A DNA stretch of 64,000 nucleotides from Holacanthus passer (Eukaryota; Chordata; Actinopteri; Pomacanthidae). Below are positions 45,260 through 56,700 of this stretch, in pieces (position 1 is the stretch's first letter; every line of letters begins with the position of its first letter). The notes beneath the pieces were generated by a model that worked only from the letters and a program-made list of their open reading frames with translations, had not been told where the DNA came from and did not search any database. The stretch lies in the NCBI GenBank assembly GCA_025331565.1, contig JAFREQ010000039.1:124001-188000 (forward strand). The letters run 5' to 3'. Position numbers and translations under genes: made by a program.

Positions 45260-46115
45260 ATCACGCTAAATGTTGCTTTGACCAAACGTTTCATTTTCAC
45301 AATGTCTCCGCTGCGCTTTTTCTATTCCCCTCACTGCAAAGGAACAACTACATAAAACAGATTTAATGTTTTTCACTTTCACTGACCACACACACATCTC
45401 ATTAGTCCACTGAATTGACAATTAGGACAATAGCACAAAATTGCACAATTAGCACAAATACTGAAATGTGCAGATTTCTTGACAGACAAAAATGAAGACA
45501 TATTTTAGGCACAAAGCATATCCTGCATATTATGTCATTTTCACAAACTTCTAAAGAAAGGACCCCTTTCAGTGTTGAAATATGAAAGTAGTCATATTTT
45601 AGTCATTGGCATGACAACAATATACCACATCCAAGACCAAGACTAAAAATAAGCATCTTCAAAATGGTTATTAAAACAGCTATTTCTATGGAGGAAGAAG
45701 TAAGTTTAAGGATTTAAGGCTGAATAGAAGGCATACAGGCAGAACAGTCAATAACATCATACACATAAAGTTTGGGAAGGAGATCACTCAGTACTTCAAT
45801 TTTTGCTTTGATTTGATCAACATGGTGATGCTTTGCTCTGACTGTGATTGTGAAATGCTGGGAAAACACAATGGACTGGCAGCAGGACTGAAAGCCACAC
45901 TGTGGGGCCTGGACACCCACAGTCCACATACATAAGTGTACTTTTGGTCTGCCTGTTTATATTTCCTGGTTTGGGCCCCAAAGTTCCAATGAAGGGAATT
46001 TTTCATACTCAGTGATATTTTGTGTTCAGCCCTTATTTATTTTAAAAAATAAATTGCCCATTTTAATCTACCATCCCCCTACACTCAGCTCTGGTTTGAG
46101 TATTTTCTGACTTTC
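45260..46115. other. Intergenic DNA between ppp1r17 and L2 element
   Basis: No gene or clear repeat recognised. Confidence 0.35.
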
Positions 46116-46119
46116 TTTC

Positions 46120-48370
46120 AATCAATATGGTACATTATGAAAGAGTTCTTATTCTTGGTGATTTTAATATTCATGTGTGTTGCCCCTCCTCCTCTTTTAC
46201 GTCTGATTTTATCAAACTTTTAGATACTTTTGACCTCACCCAATTTGTGAAGCAGCCCAGCCATGACAAAGAGCACATGTACTCTCTCATGGTTTCTGTG
46301 TGGATGATGTGAACTTGGCTGATTTTGCTGTCTCTGATCACAAAGCAGTGCTCTTCCAGGTTCCTCTCCCTTCTACTGAGCCCAAAGCCCCCACCCAAAT
46401 TCACTCCCGCCCCCTAAATTCACTCTCCATTCCTTGTTGAGCACCTGCATGAACATTTTAGACTCTATAACTCCAATTAGATTTAAAAAATTAAAACATT
46501 CCGCTCTGCCTTGGGAATTGGAAAAAGGATAAATGCACTGACTCCCTTGCTTCTCTTAAAGATTTGATGTTTGTCTATCAGCATTCAGTCAAAAAAGCAA
46601 GGAATACATACTTTTCTGACCTTATCACTAAAGGGGGGCACAATCCTAGAATCCTTTTTAAGATCATTAATTCTGTGATCGGCCCCCCACCTAGCCATCC
46701 TGTTGAATCCACACCAGTGTTACAAGGAATGTCTTACTTATTTCTACAATAAAATAGTGGAGATAGTGAGATTTCTTTCTCAACCTTGGAATGCACTGTG
46801 TTATGGCAGTTCAACAGTTGGACCCAAAAACAGACACAACAAGGAGACCGAGTGGTGTTGACAATTTATTTTAGTTGCAGGAGAAAAAACAGGCTGGTGG
46901 CTTGGCTGGGGGTGGTCTGGCTGGGGTGGACGGGTCCGGTTGAGCGTGGCAGGCAGAGGGGACGAAGGTGGAGACCAAACAGACTGCTGAGACCGAGGCG
47001 AGGCGGGTTGAAGCTGGAGTGGTGGTGGAGCAGGCGTAGAGGATCTGTGGTGCGGAGCAGAAGGTTAACTGGAGATCAGGAACAGACACAAAAAGTACGA
47101 ACGAACAGGTATTCTCAGGAGAAGTAGCCTAGATGTCTGGTTACCGCAGTAGTGACTGAACAATCTGGCGGAGTCTGGATGTTTGAGCCGGAGTGATATA
47201 CTGCTGGGGCTTGATGAGGAGATTAGGTGCAGGTGAGGTGAGACAGCAGCTGTAGAGAGTCAGATGAGCAGGTAGGAGGAGGAACCCAGAAGTCCCCGCC
47301 CAGCCACACGGAGACAGACAGACATACATGACACAGTAGGAGGGGAAAACAACAGGAAACACAAGAAGAGAGAGAGGCCAAGGTCCAAACCCTAACACAC
47401 TGTTGCTCTTGCAAGATCATCCACCCGCCTCTCAGACTGTGTTCCCGTTTGGTTTTTAAAAGCTGTATTTCAGACAGTTCAGGGGTCTATTTTGGGCCCT
47501 CTTTGGTTTACTATTTACATGCTACCGTTGGGGGAAATGTTGCGCCGATTTTATATTGATCTCCACTTTTATGCAGATGACATCCAGTTATATTTTCCTA
47601 TAAAGCCTGGCTCCACAGACATTTCTTGCATTTTGTCCTGCCTTGCTGAAAAAAACTTCCTGCAATTAAATGAATCAAAATCAGACATCATCTTGATGAT
47701 GAAAAAGGTCATACATGCTTTCATCTCCTCGAGACTTGACGACTGCAATGCACTTTATTCCGGCATCAGCAGGTGCAACATTCAAAGACTGCAGCTAGTA
47801 CACAATGCTGCTGCCAGGTTTTTAACACGCACCAAGAGGAGTGAGCACCTCACACCTATCCTTTCTGCCTTCACTGATTGCCTGTGAGAAGAATTGATTT
47901 AAAGATTCTACTGCTTGTTTTCAAAGCCTTGAACGGTCTGGCTCTTGCCTATATCTGTGATTTGTTGACTCCCTATGAGCTAGACCGATGCTTGAGATCC
48001 TCTGACAGGGGCCTACTACTGGTTCCAAAATCACCAAGGCGACAGGGCCTTTGTTGTCCGGGCCCCTCAGCTGTGGAACTCCCTGCCTGCCTGAGTATCT
48101 TAGACAAGTAAACTCAGTATCCTATTTTAAATCTCTTCTTAAAACTCACTTTTATCATTTGGCTTTTCTTAGCTGATTTTCTGATTTTTATTCTTTTTAT
48201 TTATTTATCGTATCTGTTTATATATATTTTCTTTATTTTTTATGCTCTGTATTTTATCTGCCATTAATTATTGTTGTTTTTAATGTAAAGCACTTCGTAA
48301 CTCGGTTTTGAAAAGTGCTATACAAATAAAGTTATGATAATAACATTAATAATAATAATAATAATAATCT
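46120..48370 (+). mobile_element. L2/Maui-like LINE, interrupted by a solo LTR
   Basis: Endonuclease end VLILGDFNIHV, FIKLLDTFDLTQFVKQPSH. Linker ARNTYFSDLITKGGHNPRIL. After the insertion at 46799-47397: VQGSILGPLWFTIYMLPLGE, LHFYADDIQLYFPI (the ADD active site), HAFISSRLDDCNALYSGI and QRLQLVHNAAARFLTRTKR. The 3' end is AAAGTGCTATACAAATAAAG plus an (ATA)n tail at 48340-48368. Frameshifts and stops; inactive. Confidence 0.85.
46799..47397. mobile_element. Solo LTR, 599 bp, with 5-bp target duplication
   Basis: Starts TGTTATGG, ends CCCTAACA (TG...CA, TGTTA/TAACA termini), and is flanked by CACTG at 46794-46798 and 47398-47402. A 5-bp duplication with TG/CA ends indicates an LTR retrotransposon reduced to one LTR. 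Its insertion splits the L2 element, so it is younger. Confidence 0.75.
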
Positions 48371-48477
48371 TATAGTCCTTGCGACCTTATCCTAACCCTT
48401 TTGTATGTCTTCTAACATAAATATGTCATATATGTATTTGTAGATTATTTTTATGTGTGAATTGTCTATGTGAACTT

Positions 48478-48540
48478 CTGTTGCTTGTCTTGAATTGCCC
48501 CTTGAGGGACAAAAAAAGTATTTTGATTTCAATTGAACTG
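48478..48540 (+). mobile_element. LINE 3'-end fragment
   Basis: TTGAATTGCCCCTTGAGGGA then AAAGTATTTTGATTTCAATT, a generic fish LINE tail with a CCCCTTGAGGGA hairpin. Confidence 0.4.
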
Positions 48541-48613
48541 ATCTTAATTGAATCAGTACTTTTGTGGGTGATTGGGAGCAAATTGCATTTTAAGGTAGCC
48601 ACATACTTTGGAA

Positions 48614-49490
48614 TGTAGTGTATTATCCTTTCCAGTTTTAGTAAAGTGACCTGCAGCTTTTCTATGGAATATGAACCTATGTTTTTTCTTAGATTGAGGG
48701 TCAAAGGTCAGGTTAGGACAAAAGTCAAGTCAGGAGATGAAATAGACTTCCTTAGATTAGATGTTGCTTTTACAACTTCAGCAGATGTTTGACTGACTAT
48801 CTGGTTGTAAAAGGTGGGGTTTTGAGGGGTAAAGAGTACTAATATGTGGTCACCTAGGGCAGAGGGACTGTGAGAGAAATTCCTGTCTAGATTGAATGAT
48901 TGAAATTTTAAGTAAGATGGCTGCCTGACAGGTTTTCGCTCTCACACTCCATAAATTTGTTGTATTGTTAAAGGTTGTGCTGTGGCAAGCACATATTGGA
49001 GGAATTGATATTTTTTGTCACAATGGTATACATGAATGTGTTATCTTTTTATCTTTCGAGACTCAACGAGCCTCGAAGGGGGGAAATATGTAGTGTATTA
49101 TCCTTTCCAGTTTTAGTAAAGTGACCTGCAGCTATTCTGTGGAATATGAACCTATGTTTTTTCTTAGATTGAAGGTCAAAGGTCAGGTTAAAGGTCAGGA
49201 CAAAAGTCAAGTCAGGAGATGAAATAAATAGACTTCCTTAGATTAGATGTCGCTTTTACAACGTCAGCAGATGTTTGACTGACTATCTGGTTGTAAAAGG
49301 TGGGGTTTTGAGGGGTAAAGAAACCATATATAAGGATAGCAGTTGGGGCTGAAGAGGGAGAGACCTCACAATTGGCACCAGAGACTCTCAGATTCGGCCG
49401 GTTCTTGACATTGTTCTCTTTTGTGTAATAAAGTCATTTTATGCACAAGTGAAGACGTGTCATCGGTGGTCACTTCTTTTCATCACACAC
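48614..49490 (+). mobile_element. LTR-retroelement relic with two LTR copies
   Basis: A 221-bp segment (48614-48834) and a 232-bp segment (49089-49320) both begin TGTAGTGTATTATCC and are near-identical apart from two small indels and a few substitutions. The second continues with a TATA box (CATATATAAGG, 49325), an AATAAA signal (49427) and CA-rich end, as U3-R-U5 of an LTR. It is preceded by a purine tract (GAAGGGGGGAAA), as expected of a polypurine tract. The first copy is cut just before the TATA box. Only about 250 bases lie between. An endogenous-retrovirus-like or other LTR relic; no gag, pol or env is left. Confidence 0.6.
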
Positions 49491-49494
49491 ATCA

Positions 49495-50585
49495 AGAAAC
49501 AACAGGAACATTGTCTCAGTCATGTGCAATCTGGAGAGTAATGAGGGCTAGAAAAAGCTGCCTCACAGCAGCTGATTCAACAACAAATTGTTATATATAT
49601 ACAGTACAGGTACAGTACTTCACCTTATATTTATTTTTTAATCATCTCATAAACTTACAGCCAGTCATTCCACTTTAATATCAGTCTGCACCTACAGTTC
49701 AGCTGTCTCTGTGTCTCTGTGCTGCTCAGGGTGTTGGGACAAGCTGTGGGTTGTTTACCCTATCGCATTAATAAAATAATGGTCTATGAAAAAATAAATA
49801 TTAAACATTGTCAATGTCAAAGATAAGTGTTAAGAACAATTATGGAATTGCGAAGCTGTCAGAAACATTAAAAGTAAAATACTAACTGTTTCAAACACTG
49901 TTCATTTATTGCCCCTCACATGCTACTACTACTGACAGTGTTACAGCTAGCTGTCAATATACAGTACAGCAGATCAACCGGTCATCAGGTCCGGTGCCCA
50001 CCATATCTCACTCTTTCACTTTTCATTATAGCCTGCTACAATAGCCTGCTTTTTGCAGAAAGTACACAAATCTGGCAACTCTACATAGGTCTTAACAGTA
50101 ACACTGTTTGACATCAGTAAAAATACTAATAGACAATTCAGTCATGACTTGACATTGTTAGTCTTGTCAAACATAACAAATGGGCAAAAGCACATAATGA
50201 AAATGAGCTGTAAAAACGTCAATACATTAAAAACACATAAATGTACCTAGCAGGACAAGGGGGACAAGCAGTGGAAACAATGTGGAAGCCTATAAATGTA
50301 GTATAATCATACAACTACTAATCATTTTTATCAATGGGCCTTTAAATAATAATAAAAATGCAATTAAAAAGTATTTTTAAGTGAGAACAAGGGAGGCAGT
50401 GGTAAAAGGGGGGAGAGGCATCACCAATTAAAGGCAGTGATGAGGCAGAAACAGTGACTATACCAGATAAAATTAAGCAGAAGTTCAGCTGGAATGCAAT
50501 AATGCTGTAATATACAAATATGAAACAAAGACAGATTATCATGTGACAGTGTCATCACACTGATGTTTAACTCTATAATATAAGT
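49495..50585. other. Likely 3' UTR and flank of pde1c
   Basis: AT-rich. On the minus strand an AATAAA (plus-strand TTTATT at 49905-49910) could end the pde1c transcript about 680 bases after its stop. No gene seen. Confidence 0.35.
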
Positions 50586-50746
50586 TTACTTTCGGCGACG
50601 CAGGGAGATGCGCTGCAGTCTCCTGGCTTTTCCCCTGACATCAAAGGGACACACCTCAGTGATCTTTGACCTGACCAGTCGGTAGGAGCTGGCACAGTAG
50701 CTGGGTCTCTTGTTGTAATGGATCAGAGGGCAGTCAGGCAGAGGGT
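50586..50746 (-). CDS. pde1c: pde1c last coding exon, basic tail
   Basis: Acceptor ACTTTACAG, phase 1, stop TAA 50586-50588. Reads DPLPDCPLIHYNKRPSYCAS, SYRLVRSKITEVCPFDV, then a basic end KARRLQRISLRRRK. From memory, long mammalian PDE1C isoforms end with a comparable H-F/Y-x-KRP-x-Y...SSY pattern and basic tail. It is joined by a 5.1-kb intron. Confidence 0.75.
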
Positions 50747-53700
50747 CTGTAAAGTAGAAAATGTAAGTTACCATTAAATCACATTCTAGTCTTTGAGTTT
50801 TGAGCTTTGTGTCTGTGAATATGTCTGTCTTATCAAATCTTATTTTGTTTTTTTAACTGTGAAAACTTCTTGTAACTTCTGGAGCATTCTAAAAATCAAA
50901 AAAATCTCAAAAAGTCAACAGTATAGGCCATTGGTGGGATTTCCAGTGTCATGGGAGAAGACAACAGTGAATGTGCACCTTATTTACTTAGCCTATTGTC
51001 CAAGTAGATATGAAGAACAAGGCCAACAACAATGCTAATCAAGACATGATGGCTCAGTTAAGCAAAAAGATTGAGTAAATTATATAGATTCCATCATCAA
51101 CAAATATAGTGGCTGAACAGTTCATTACGTCCCTGGAAAAAGTGACTGTAAATAAACTCCAGAAATGGTAAGACTGAACTTGGACTGAGCTATTTTTTTC
51201 ACTCTTCAAACCCTCCAAACAGGAACTATGAGCCATGATCTGCTGGTCAAAGTCGAGTGTGGCACTACTTTGTGTTTGGTGTTGGGGATGGAGGGATTTG
51301 GGAGGGGGTGCACTGGCACAGGTGTATCTGTATCTTCCCAAAAAAATATTTTCCTCTGCAGCTATATGTCATACTCAAATTTAAAAGGTTATGAATTATT
51401 TTACAGTTTTATCATGGAATTCACAGGGCCTTAATTCCCCTCAGAAGCATACAAGCAGTCTGGAGTTTTATTTTGCATTTATGCATGAATCACATTATCT
51501 AGAGGCTAATGTACATATATTTCAGAATCAAAATTATCTTGTGATCACTTGTTATGCCAAAAAGAGAAAAGGGGTCTCATATTTGCAAAACCTTACTGAA
51601 GTTATACAAATTTAGGTGGGTGGTTTTACTTTTTGTAAAATAGCTTACAATGGTGTCAAAATTGCTTTGAGATGTGCTTCAAATTCTTTTGACCAACATT
51701 TTTATTACTCTCCATATTATTAGATCTTCCAGAATATCTGCTTTTGACAGGAGGTGATTTCAGTGCTGTATGGCTTCAAGATATTGATCGAAAGGTGTTA
51801 CAGAGAGTAGAGATCAACGACTGGTGTCCAGTGCACTACAGAAATTAGCCAATGATTATGGAGTAACTGACATCTGGCGTATGATGAATCTTTCTTCTAG
51901 GCATGGTTCGTATTTTTTCTGCTCAGAATAAGAGCTTTTCAAGAGTTGATTATATTTTTGTCTCCAAAACTCTTTTCAGTGACATCTGTAACACTAATAT
52001 GATTCCAGAGTCACTGTCTGATCATTTGGCTACCTTGTGTACTTTTTCACTAAGAGCTGATCAACTATTACTTGAGAATGACACTTTCAAACAAGAACTT
52101 GAGGTTGAGCTTGAGAATCAATTCATTAATATGGCAACTCCAAAGTGTTATGGAATGCAATAAAAGGTTGCATCAAAAATAAAACAACATCCTTAAAGTT
52201 AGAAAACATTGTTTTGAGTTTCTGGAAAGCGAAATTACAGTGCTACAAAAAAGCATGCTAAATAATTTATTAACAGACAACATTTGCATGCATGAACTTA
52301 GTGACCTGTTAAGACAGAAAGCAGAATTCATTATTCATTGCAATACACAGAACCACTACATAAACAATGCAGAACCCAGCCACCTGCTTGCCTTTTAAGT
52401 TAAGGATGAAAGATCAGTTAGCAGACATATGAGCAATCAGGACCAAAGAGGAGAATTTAACCTGTGATCCTATAAAAATTCATTGCAAAAAAATAGCAAC
52501 AAAAAATTGTATAAATCAGAGATGATTCATGAAGAAAAGGTCTGTACAGATTTGTTAGTATCATTACACTTGCCTAAATTGCCCTCAGAGGCCATGTGTT
52601 CATTAGAGGCACCTATTACTCTACAGGAAAAGCCATCAAAACAATGAATAAAAGTAGACCACTAGGCCTGGATTGAGTTACCTCCAGAAGTATTTAGTTT
52701 GGCCCCAGCTTGGCCCTCTGCTGTTGAATATGCGTAATTAGTAGAGGCTCCTTTCCCACTAACTCAAATATTGCTACTATTTATCATTTGCTTAAGCCTC
52801 CAAATGACAGTTCTTTTTATAGGCAATTGAGTCTCCTAAACTGTAAAAATAAACTCTATGCTAATGTAGTGGGAATGTGTGTGTAGGCAAACTTAGAGAA
52901 TTAGGTTGACTCCTATGGCCCAGACCCTGACTGAGAGTATTTAAAGCACCTGTGGCAGCATGGCTGCCCTTTGTCTTTGCTTGATTACCACATGGTCTAC
53001 TTTGTGACTCTGAGTTAGGTGATGTAGTCTGGATGGTTTTAAGGGTTTTAGCTGTTTTTAAAGGACTTAATTATTCACATTCACATGCACATGATGATCG
53101 GGTTGCATTTATTTCACAGCCCCCTGTTTGCCTGTATTGGTGTCTGTTGGTTGAGGATTGTCATGCCAAGTTTGTCGGCCCTGCTGATGCCCCTCAGGCC
53201 TGTGTAACCAAGACACTGTTGCATTAAGGTAGAGCTTATTTTGGCTAGCAGTTAAGAGTGCCATGGTTAAAATAATTTGCTCTTACATGTTATAACAACG
53301 TTATAAGCTGTTATTAACTTGCAATGTGTTTTTATCGGCTGCCGTTTTGCCTTAACTGTGTTTTGCCTTTATTGTAATGTTTTTGCCTACATGATTTTGT
53401 GTTGCCTTCATTGTTTTGCCTTTCGTTAAATTTATTTTGCCTTAGCTTTGTTTTGCCTTAGCTTTGTTTGTCCTTTGGTTAAATTAGTTTTGCCTTCATA
53501 GCTTTGTTTTGTCTTGTTTTTCTTGCCTGTCTTAGCCCTTATGTATTTTAGCTTGAGCCAACTGGGTTTTTACTAATCCTCCCCCCTTTAGTGGAACTGG
53601 TGGCCAGCTGGTGGCGGAGGTCAGGCCTTGTAGTGTGGTTTTGTCGTCCCCTTCAGACTATAGTGTAAGAGCACTGGGGCACCTTATCTTACAGTTTGCA

Positions 53701-56700
53701 GTGTTTGTGATTTGTCGTGGGCTTACGAGTGGTTGGTGGTTTGTGGCACACTGGGGACACTTAAGTAATTGTCCACCTCCCCTCTTGCTGGCCTCTGTCC
53801 ATTTTCCTCCCATTGTGTCAATTCTATCACTCTGGAAGTGTTCGGGAATTTATTTTGTATTTTTTTTCCAGTTTACTCTCTCCGCAGGCACTTCCAGAAA
53901 TCCAGCCAATAATGATTCAATAAATGTAATTCCCTAATTTGAACCATGTCTCTGTCTTCCCTCAATTAACGAACTTGTGTGACCTGTGACTAGGGTGGTA
54001 GTTAGTTTAACATACTTCCTGGGGTGAGAGTCCCCAGGTGGCATTGTCGGGCTTCTCTTCTCCTTTCTCCACCTCCCTTTGTAGGCCACCCCACCACACT
54101 AAGGTCTTTGCAACCAATACCCAATGTTTTTATTTATTTATTTATTTTAAAACTAAAAATCCTTCTAAATCACTTTGACATCTCTTTAAAATCTTTGATG
54201 TTTTTGGTCATTTTAAAGTTACTGGGTAAAATCAGCATTAAAGCCACAGGGTGAATTACGTGGGTAGACAGCTTCTTTTAGTATTTCCATCGTTTTCAAT
54301 TTCAAATACTTAGGGGTTGCAATCAGTCCCTCCCTTGACACATTAACCATTAATAACAGCACAAAACTAATAAGTTTGTAAATGACAGACTGTAATCTAT
54401 AGAGACAGTCCATACCTTCTATCAAGTGTAGACTTACATTCATTAAGATGAGTGTGTTGCCTTGAATCAGTTTTATCAGCTCAGTCATACCTCTAGCCTC
54501 ATTGGATAGTTACTGGAAGAAATTGTATTCTGTTATTAACACTTTTCGGCAGAACAAGAAAAACTCAGAATCAAACCTTCTACTTTGCGAGGGCAAAGAT
54601 TCAGGTGTTAACCTGCCTAATTTGTATGCATGGTGTTTTGTGCTGTGTCATTTACTGGTTTAATCCAGAGACTCGTGTGACATGGCGCCACATTGAAGAT
54701 CAATTAACATATCCATATAATCCACCGAATTTGATACATTCCAACATACCCCATCGGATAGTGAAACAGGACTTTGGACTGGTTATATTATACCTTTTCA
54801 CTGTGTGGCACAAAATCCAGCAATTTGCCAAAATTTTCCATAAATTCTTTCATCAAACGCCAATTTTCCATAATCATTCTCTCTTGACAGATGGGCGGCA
54901 AGGCAGTTTAGGGTAACAAGGTCTCAGTGAATTCTAAGACAAAGGTCCAGTAACCTCCCGAGCATTCTTTTTTTTAATCTACAGTTGTGCACAGCAATGT
55001 GTGCTCAAGGTGTCACATGGGGCACTGATTTGGAAACTCACTCCCTTCATTTGATACGTATTGTATTATATTGTATTGTTTCTGACAGATGTATATACAT
55101 TTATAACTGAGCCCTCATATAAACCTTTGCCACATACAAAACCCTGGAAGACAGATAATGCATACATAGTTCACCATATACTCTCAAATATATCCCTGTC
55201 ATCCAGAAATCCAATCCATCTAATGATACACTATACATTTATTCACAGGTCTTATCTCACACCTCAGATTACAAAAAACACATAACCCAAAGGTAATCCA
55301 CATTGTGACTTTTGTCCAGACAATACTACTGGCACTTTTCTTTATGTGGTTAGAGCTTTCTACAGCACAATTACATTATGCCAAGATACAAAAGATTATT
55401 TGCTGGCCAATGCTACTGGAGTGTTTTATCAGGGTTTTATTAAATGTTTATGGTTAACTGTTTTTTCAGCTATATTTTTATGTATTTGCTTGCTTGTTTA
55501 CTTGCTGAAGAATATTATACATGCATAAAGTATATACTTTATGTACATTCTCAGGTTATGTCATAGAGGGTGGGAGTAGAGTGGCTTGGCAAGAAAAAAC
55601 AAAGACAATACCACATTAGTACAGATTATCATCAATATGTGAAATCTTAATCTGCACAGTGAGTTGTAAGTGTATCTGTCAAATATATTTAGTGAAATGC
55701 CTCTTAAATGTAGTGGAGTATCGTCATATAAAATGAAAAATATTCATAAAGTACCTTAAAATTGTACCTAATTACCGTACTAAAGTAAATGTACTTACTT
55801 AGTATTACTTGCACCGTTTAATGGTTCTCACAACAGGTTTCCAAGCGGAACTGTAATTGGGGTACGTACCATTCTGACATTGCTGCTGCTGCGTCTCTGT
55901 GTGGTTGGCGGGCTTCATCTTGTCTGTGTAATTTGGACCTGTTTCCAGCTGAGAGCCTGCAGCCCCTCCTGGATTACTGTCTCCTTCCTCCTCTTTAGGC
56001 TGTTGCTCCTCCTGCTGCTTCCTATCCTCCACCTCCTCCTGTCCCTCCACATCTGTTTTCATTTCCTCCTGTCCTGTATTGGGTCTGTCAACAGTTCTCT
56101 TTAAATCTTTCTCCTCTTCTGTGGCTTCCTGGCCACCCTCTTCTGCCTCCTTCTTGGCATTATCCTCCAGGTCTACCAGCACACACAGACATGCACATGC
56201 ACACACACACACATACACACACACCATTTAAAAACACATACACTAATAGACACAAATATTCTGTATAATGTTGATTAATTTGACGTATATGACTTGGTGT
56301 AGCACACACTAAATGAGAGAAAGCGCCAATGTGTTATTAATCAAAGAAATATCCCATTGACATATCCTGATTCCTATTATAGATAGATAGATACTGGCAC
56401 ATGGTGCCTCAATTTATACCTCTATGTTTGGGCATACTGATAACATTCCAATGGAGCCTATGTATATTGCCTTCTATGCCATAGGTAATGTAAACTTTCT
56501 CAAAAAATTAAAATACTATAGTGGCTGTGGAAATACCCAAATAACTTTCTCATTGGCATGAGCCACTTGGTGTCATGGCACTTCATAATAAGCTGGATCG
56601 AAATTGCATATCATTACTGTGTTGTAAAATGGCATGCAATACATGTAGAGTAATACAGAAATACTGCTTTTTCACCATTAGTGAGTATAATTATGCGATA

